Source: Bacteroidales bacterium (GTDB lineage Bacteria > Bacteroidota > Bacteroidia > Bacteroidales > B18-G4). From it: DNA of 19,353 nt. The notes beneath the pieces were generated by a model, which ran no database searches, had not been told where the DNA came from, and saw only the letters and a program-made list of their open reading frames with translations. Position numbers and translations under genes: made by a program. The DNA is taken from contig JAGLYE010000004.1 of NCBI GenBank assembly GCA_023132505.1, positions 1 to 19,353 of the forward strand, read 5' to 3'. Each line of letters begins with the position of its first letter. The first letter of the stretch is position 1. Shown here in pieces: positions 15,645-19,353 of this stretch.

Positions 15645-17501
15645 ATGGTCAGGATATTTGCTTCACTCTTACGACAGTTCATTTTCTGGTTATTGTTCTT
15701 TGCACTGAACAGGACTATTTTCCTTGTCTATTACAATAATCTTATATCACTTGAAAGCCCTGGATTTGGAGAGGTTATGGCTGGATTCTGGCATGCATTG
15801 CGCCTTGATGTTTCAACCGCATCATACCTTTTGATCCTGCCATTCTTCCTGCTCTTGTTCCAATCCCTGATAAATTCACGAATATTCGATCTTGCGAATA
15901 AAGTATATACGGCTATTGTAATCCTCGCATATACACTGATAACCACAGCAGAGCTTGGGATCTATGCAGAATGGAAAACCAAGTTGCATTATAAGGCACT
16001 GCATTACCTTTCGAACCCTGATGAGATATATAATTCAGCATCCACCTGGCAATTTATCTGGTTGGTTGTTATTTTCGTCATAGTGGTAATCATCAGTATT
16101 ATTGCATATACCCGCTTTATTTATCCTAAACCGCTTGCAATAAAGCGAAATTATGCAGGATCACTGCTGTTTTTCATCATTACACCGATATTGTTATTCC
16201 TTGGCATCAGGGGAGGAATGCAGGAGATACCCATTACACAAAGCCAATCCTTTTATTCAAAATATAATATACTCAACCTGGCAGCTGTCAATTCCGGATA
16301 CAGTTTTACTTTCAGCATAATGGAGAATTATCGCTTCATGAAAGAGAATCCTTACCAATTCTATGATGATAAGGAAGCGCAGAAAGTTGTTGCAGATATC
16401 AACTACCTTGAAAAAGACACTACTATCAACATACTGAACACGCAAAGGCCCAACATTGTGATCCTTTTGCTTGAGAGCTGGTCGGCAGACCTGATATATT
16501 CGCTTGGTGGTAAGGAAGGGATCACACCGGAATTTGAAAAACTGGCCCGGGATGGCATCCTGTTCACCCAACTGTACGCCAGCGGAAACCGCTCAGAACA
16601 GGCCATGTCGGCCATATTCGGGGGATTTCCTGCCACACCTATCACTGCCATCACACACAACCTCGACAAAGTTGTCAAACTGCCAAGTCTTCCCGAAAGC
16701 TTAAAGGAAGAAGGTTATCATACTTCGTTTTACTTTGGAGGGCACCTGATGTACGGTGGGATCAAATCTTATGTCAGCATTAGCGGTTTTGATGAAATGA
16801 TTGAGATTTATGATCTGCCTGACTCTCTTCCCAGGGGTAAGCTTGGTGTACATGATGAGTACCTGTTCAATTACCAGATCGCTGAGCTTAACCGGCTTAC
16901 ACAGCCTTTTTTCTCCGTTGTATTCAGTATGAGCACACATTCCCCCTATGATCAGCCTATGGAGAAGGTCCTTGATTGGGGTGGCAGTGAGAATGAATAT
17001 ATCAACTCCGCTTATTACACGGATAAATGCCTGTTAGATTATTTCACAAAGGCCTCGCAACAAAATTGGTATGACAGCACCCTTTTTATCATTATTGCTG
17101 ATCACAGTCATAACTCCTACCGGCACTGGCCGGTGCATTCGCCTCAATACCGCCATATCCCAATGTTGCTTTATGGTAATGTGATCAGGGAAGATTATCG
17201 GGGTACTGAGGTCGGACGCCTGTCTTCACAGACAGATATCCCTGTTACCTTGCTCAAACAGCTGGGACTGAACACAAAAGAATTTAGCTGGAGCCGTGAT
17301 CTTTTCAACCCCTATTCACCTGAGTTTGTCTTTTATGAAGCAACCAATGGTGTAGGATGGATGCGCGACAGCGGGTATTTCGTCTGGAATAAATCTTATG
17401 GGTTTCTTGAAATGGAATTACAAGAGCAGCATAAAGACAGCCTTATCATGGAAGGCAAAGCTTATTTGCAGGTTTTGTTCAGGGAATTTATGGATTATTA
17501 G
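15645..17501 (+). CDS. LtaS/OpgB-like membrane transferase (sulfatase fold)
   Basis: 618 residues. About five transmembrane helices (~8-28, 60-76, 86-106, 136-156, 172-190) precede a linker and a periplasmic alkaline-phosphatase-fold domain (~268-560). Visible active-site elements are E277 in ILLLESWS, S317 in YASGNRSEQA at the place of the LtaS nucleophilic Thr, H403-D404 in GVHDEYLF, H432 in MSTHSPYDQP and D486-H487 in IIADHSHNS. This is the architecture of enzymes that move phosphoglycerol or phosphoethanolamine groups from lipids to glycans or other acceptors. Bacteroidota have no Gram-positive lipoteichoic acid, so a periplasmic glycan or lipid acceptor is more likely; the substrate is not known. 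It has its own -7 box and appears monocistronic. Confidence 0.88.
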   Translation: MVRIFASLLRQFIFWLLFFALNRTIFLVYYNNLISLESPGFGEVMAGFWHALRLDVSTASYLLILPFFLLLFQSLINSRIFDLANKVYTAIVILAYTLITTAELGIYAEWKTKLHYKALHYLSNPDEIYNSASTWQFIWLVVIFVIVVIISIIAYTRFIYPKPLAIKRNYAGSLLFFIITPILLFLGIRGGMQEIPITQSQSFYSKYNILNLAAVNSGYSFTFSIMENYRFMKENPYQFYDDKEAQKVVADINYLEKDTTINILNTQRPNIVILLLESWSADLIYSLGGKEGITPEFEKLARDGILFTQLYASGNRSEQAMSAIFGGFPATPITAITHNLDKVVKLPSLPESLKEEGYHTSFYFGGHLMYGGIKSYVSISGFDEMIEIYDLPDSLPRGKLGVHDEYLFNYQIAELNRLTQPFFSVVFSMSTHSPYDQPMEKVLDWGGSENEYINSAYYTDKCLLDYFTKASQQNWYDSTLFIIIADHSHNSYRHWPVHSPQYRHIPMLLYGNVIREDYRGTEVGRLSSQTDIPVTLLKQLGLNTKEFSWSRDLFNPYSPEFVFYEATNGVGWMRDSGYFVWNKSYGFLEMELQEQHKDSLIMEGKAYLQVLFREFMDY

Positions 17502-17528
17502 GCGTTGGGCGGTAGGCATTGGGCGCGT
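17501..17528. repeat. Heptanucleotide tandem repeat filling a convergent gap
   Basis: Four degenerate 7-base units: GGCGTTG, GGCGGTA, GGCATTG and GGCGCGT. The first base is the G of the LtaS-like stop TAG. The last base is the first plus-strand base of the DUF4197 stop codon (17528-17530). The whole gap between two convergent genes is this array. Confidence 0.7.
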
Positions 17529-18283
17529 TAGCCACCGAGTGATCCGAATACACGGCGCAACAAGTCAGTTACCCTGGCAAGAGGATCTTCCCTGATCGCT
17601 ATTTCTTCATCGGCTATCTTAACAAATAAACCATCGAGTGCTTTGGTGGTAACCCATTCGCCAAGATTTGTATTAACGGGTTGGAGCCCGGCCAGCTGAC
17701 CAACTATAGAATTTGCAATAGTATTGTACTGTTCAGTTAATGTATTCCAGGTTTCCTGTGCCGATATGCCGGCCACAATGTCCTTTTCAAGCGAATTTTG
17801 CATTTTGGGAGCGAACAGCTGCTGAAGCTCGCTGAATGTGTGCTCCCTGAGAAAATGGGTTGCGGCAGTATCTTCACCATGGAGGATATTATAACCATCT
17901 GTAATGGTCATATCCGTGATCGCATTCCAGAAAATCGGTGTTGCTTCAGTTGCAGCATCTTCGGCAGCACGGTTTATTTTAAAGATCACGTCCTCTATCA
18001 GTTGATCAAAACCAAGGCCCTGCAAGACAGGATTATTGAGGTTATCAACGATTATATCCGCCTCAGGCGGCAACAATATCTTTATGATCTCATCCTTATA
18101 ATAGCCATCAACTTTTGATACAATGCTAACGGCAGTATCTGTCCCAATTGTAAGGGCTTCCTTCAATCCGGCAACGATCTCCATATCAGTCAGTCCAAGA
18201 TTCTCGATGATATCATCAGCTTCTTCACATGAATAGAATACCGGGATCATTAGGGTGAAAAGTACGATCAATAATTTTTTCAT
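17528..18283 (-). CDS. DUF4197-family lipoprotein
   Basis: 251 residues with a lipoprotein signal: MKKLLIVLFTLMIPVFYSC, with C19 as the lipidation site. The body (TDMEIVAGLKEALTIGTDTAV, then LLPPEA and LNRAAEDAA-like FKINRAAEDAA) matches DUF4197, a helical family of unknown function common in Gram-negative bacteria. Length is typical. The protein ends RVTDLLRRVFGSLGG. It has its own -7 box and converges with the LtaS-like gene with no room for a separate terminator. Confidence 0.88.
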   Translation of the reverse strand: MKKLLIVLFTLMIPVFYSCEEADDIIENLGLTDMEIVAGLKEALTIGTDTAVSIVSKVDGYYKDEIIKILLPPEADIIVDNLNNPVLQGLGFDQLIEDVIFKINRAAEDAATEATPIFWNAITDMTITDGYNILHGEDTAATHFLREHTFSELQQLFAPKMQNSLEKDIVAGISAQETWNTLTEQYNTIANSIVGQLAGLQPVNTNLGEWVTTKALDGLFVKIADEEIAIREDPLARVTDLLRRVFGSLGG

Positions 18284-18301
18284 AGCAATGGGTTCAGGTC
18301 A

Positions 18302-18309
18302 CAAATATA
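18302..18309 (-). promoter_or_regulatory. -7 promoter box for the DUF4197 gene
   Basis: The minus strand reads TATATTTG, an exact TAnnTTTG match, 18 bases before the ATG at 18283. No TTG lies at the expected -33 position. Confidence 0.55.
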
Positions 18310-18322
18310 CTACACAAAATGA

Positions 18323-18343
18323 GATACCAGATACCGGATACCG
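18323..18343. repeat. Heptanucleotide tandem repeat, unit GATACCG
   Basis: Three units in register: GATACCA, GATACCG, GATACCG. The array lies just upstream of the DUF4197 promoter. The unit is close to that of the array at 6881-6915 (GATACTG). A GGTATC at 18364-18369 could pair with any of the three GATACC sequences. Confidence 0.65.
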
Positions 18344-18457
18344 GGTCTTGAAATCTAGTATATGGTATCAATATTAACTATTTTATAATAAATTTAACCT
18401 GTACCGATACTTTTAGTCATAGCTTGCATCACATTAACAAAACCAATAATTTTTGAT

Positions 18458-18520
18458 ATGAAAACCAAAGTATTTGTTGTTTATCTACTTATTGTCGCTT
18501 TCTGTATTCCTTTGTTATGA
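18458..18520 (+). pseudogene. Signal-peptide-only mini-ORF, possible gene remnant
   Basis: ATG at 18458 opens 20 codons (MKTKVFVVYLLIVAFCIPLL) before TGA at 18518-18520. The product has a basic start and a hydrophobic core, like a signal peptide with nothing after it. TACTTTTA (18408-18415), one mismatch from a -7 box, lies 42 bases upstream. The first palindrome of the repeat cluster starts 11 bases after the stop. It may be the surviving head of a gene whose body was lost, a small membrane peptide, or chance. Confidence 0.35.
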
Positions 18521-18531
18521 GTATTAATATT

Positions 18532-18677
18532 GATCCCGGTGGGATCTAAAATATTTCCATAAACACCTTAACATTTAGAAAGACCCTGATGCCAGAGGCA
18601 TCACATATTTATAGCAAAACGGTTTCCATCAAAACACACGACCCCGGAGGGGTCGCATATGTCCGCATGTTGCGGAC
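18532..18677. repeat. Cluster of four trinucleotide-loop palindromes
   Basis: Four perfect inverted repeats each have a 3-base loop: GATCCC-GGT-GGGATC (18532-18546), GATGCC-AGA-GGCATC (18588-18602), CGACCCC-GGA-GGGGTCG (18639-18655) and GTCCGCA-TGT-TGCGGAC (18661-18677). The first three are spaced 56 and 52 bases apart, and each is followed by ATATTT or ATAT after 2-4 bases. Stem sequences differ but pairing is complete. This looks like a REP-type palindromic element, not a terminator, since no T-run follows. Confidence 0.75.
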
Positions 18678-18979
18678 CTATAATTTACAATTTATTCTTC
18701 AGTATGTACAATTTAGAATCTGATGTACATTATACAATTTTCAATATTCGGTCTATTTGAGATTTTAAATCGAACAAAAACAGCCTAAATCATAAAGTCT
18801 AAATACTGAATTGTAAATAAAAAAGCTCAAAACATCCAGCCAATCTCGATTTCCAAATATTTTTTGTACCTTTAGGTTAACCCTTAGATTAAGGAAAGGC
18901 CGGTTGAGGAAGTCGAAATATTAACATTAACAGAACTATCCGGGTTAGTAAGATCAGAAACAATATATTCCTCTGTATC

Positions 18980-19353
18980 TCAGGGTGTGTTCATAATAAC
19001 AAGTTTTTTGGTAATAATTGATGTGCCGGATTGGATAACAACAGGATATATCCCTTTCGTCAATCCTGTAATAGGTATTGTAACTGTTGACACAACTTTA
19101 GCCTTGTGATCTACTTCTTCTTTATAAAGAAATCTTCCTCCTAAGTCAAATAATGATATAGTAACCATTCCTGTATGCGGCGTATCAAAAGAAACACTTA
19201 CCTGATCATTGTTTACAGGATTTGGATAAACGATTGCTTTTAATTCAACTCCCAGAAGATTTTCTGACATTTCATTCATTATTGTGAAGGATTGTGTTTT
19301 TGACCAGACAGTTTCACCTGTAGAGGCCACACCGCTTACAATCCAATAGTAAG
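18980..19353 (-). CDS. C-terminal end of a T9SS-secreted protein, 5' part outside window
   Basis: The frame is open at the window edge and ends with TGA at 18980-18982, so about 123 C-terminal residues are visible. The visible part begins YYWIVSGVASTGETVWSKTQSFTI, resembling the last strands of a fibronectin type III-like domain. A type A sorting domain follows from ~19228 (YPNPVNNDQVSVSF, then FDLGGRFLY, LTKGIYPVVIQ and KKLVIMNTP). The domain directs export through the type IX system and attachment to the surface or release. The function of the main body cannot be told. A GTG at 19330 lies inside the domain and is not the real start. Confidence 0.85.
   Translation of the reverse strand, partial: YYWIVSGVASTGETVWSKTQSFTIMNEMSENLLGVELKAIVYPNPVNNDQVSVSFDTPHTGMVTISLFDLGGRFLYKEEVDHKAKVVSTVTIPITGLTKGIYPVVIQSGTSIITKKLVIMNTP

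Larger units (their letters stand above)
18284..18979. other. Long intergenic region, AT-rich, with repeats and no normal gene
   Basis: This ~700-base stretch holds, in order: the DUF4197 promoter, a 7-base repeat, a 20-codon signal-peptide-like ORF, and a set of trinucleotide-loop palindromes (18532-18677). Then come AT-rich sequence with three ACAATTT copies (18687, 18708, 18734), and TACCTTTA (18867-18874), a near match to a -7 box. Next are a GGTTAACC palindrome (18875-18882) and a short CCTTA-GAT-TAAGG hairpin (18882-18894). The last ~85 bases continue the frame of the downstream minus-strand gene past its stop. I see no RNA gene. Confidence 0.7.

Noticed and set aside
18532..18677. CRISPR array or stacked terminators
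   Set aside because: Repeats are not identical, spacing is uneven, and there are no T-runs after the hairpins.
18867..18874. TACCTTTA as a plus-strand promoter
   Set aside because: Last base mismatches the -7 consensus, there is no TTG at -33, and no plus-strand gene follows.
18887..19108. Plus-strand open frame running antisense to the last T9SS gene
   Set aside because: It lacks a sound start and mirrors the opposite-strand coding sequence.

Overview
The window looks like a Bacteroidota chromosome, probably from the Bacteroidales or a close relative; I cannot place it more finely. Three things point there. Two proteins carry type IX secretion (T9SS) type A sorting tails. There is a pair of gingipain-type C25 proteases. 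Five genes are preceded by the Bacteroidota -7 promoter box TAnnTTTG. Nothing seen indicates a plasmid or phage, and I found no IS element, CRISPR array, tRNA or rRNA.

Layout: (1) 1-5221, minus strand: two gingipain-family cysteine proteases in tandem. The promoter-proximal one is Kgp-like and the distal one, cut by the window edge, is Rgp-like. (2) 5296-6884, minus: rbfA followed by a LolC/LolE-type permease. (3) 6915-9748, minus: a two-gene unit with a membrane-anchored PHP-fold protein that has an altered metal site and a GT39-type membrane glycosyltransferase. (4) 9918-11674, plus: an NtrC-type sigma54 response regulator and a stand-alone Hpt phosphotransfer protein. (5) 11766-15374, minus: a complete biotin-dependent acyl-CoA carboxylase (biotin carboxylase, biotin carrier, carboxyltransferase), most likely propionyl-CoA carboxylase. 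(6) 15617-17501, plus: an LtaS/OpgB-like alkaline-phosphatase-fold membrane transferase. (7) 17528-18309, minus: a DUF4197 lipoprotein. (8) 18310-18979: about 670 bases without a normal gene, holding a signal-peptide-only mini-ORF and a run of trinucleotide-loop palindromes. (9) 18980-19353, minus: the C-terminal end of another T9SS cargo protein.

How it works together: regions 1 and 9 are secreted cargo. Regions 2 and 6, and probably 3, serve the envelope. Region 4 is a phosphorelay output without its kinase. Region 5 is central carbon metabolism. The most unexpected signal lies between genes. Five separate intergenic gaps contain short tandem repeats that all have a 7-base period but mostly different unit sequences, often running exactly from one stop codon to the next. 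The 18.5-18.7 kb gap instead holds palindromes whose stems differ in sequence while pairing and the 3-base loop are kept. These two repeat classes are the best candidates here for something poorly described.
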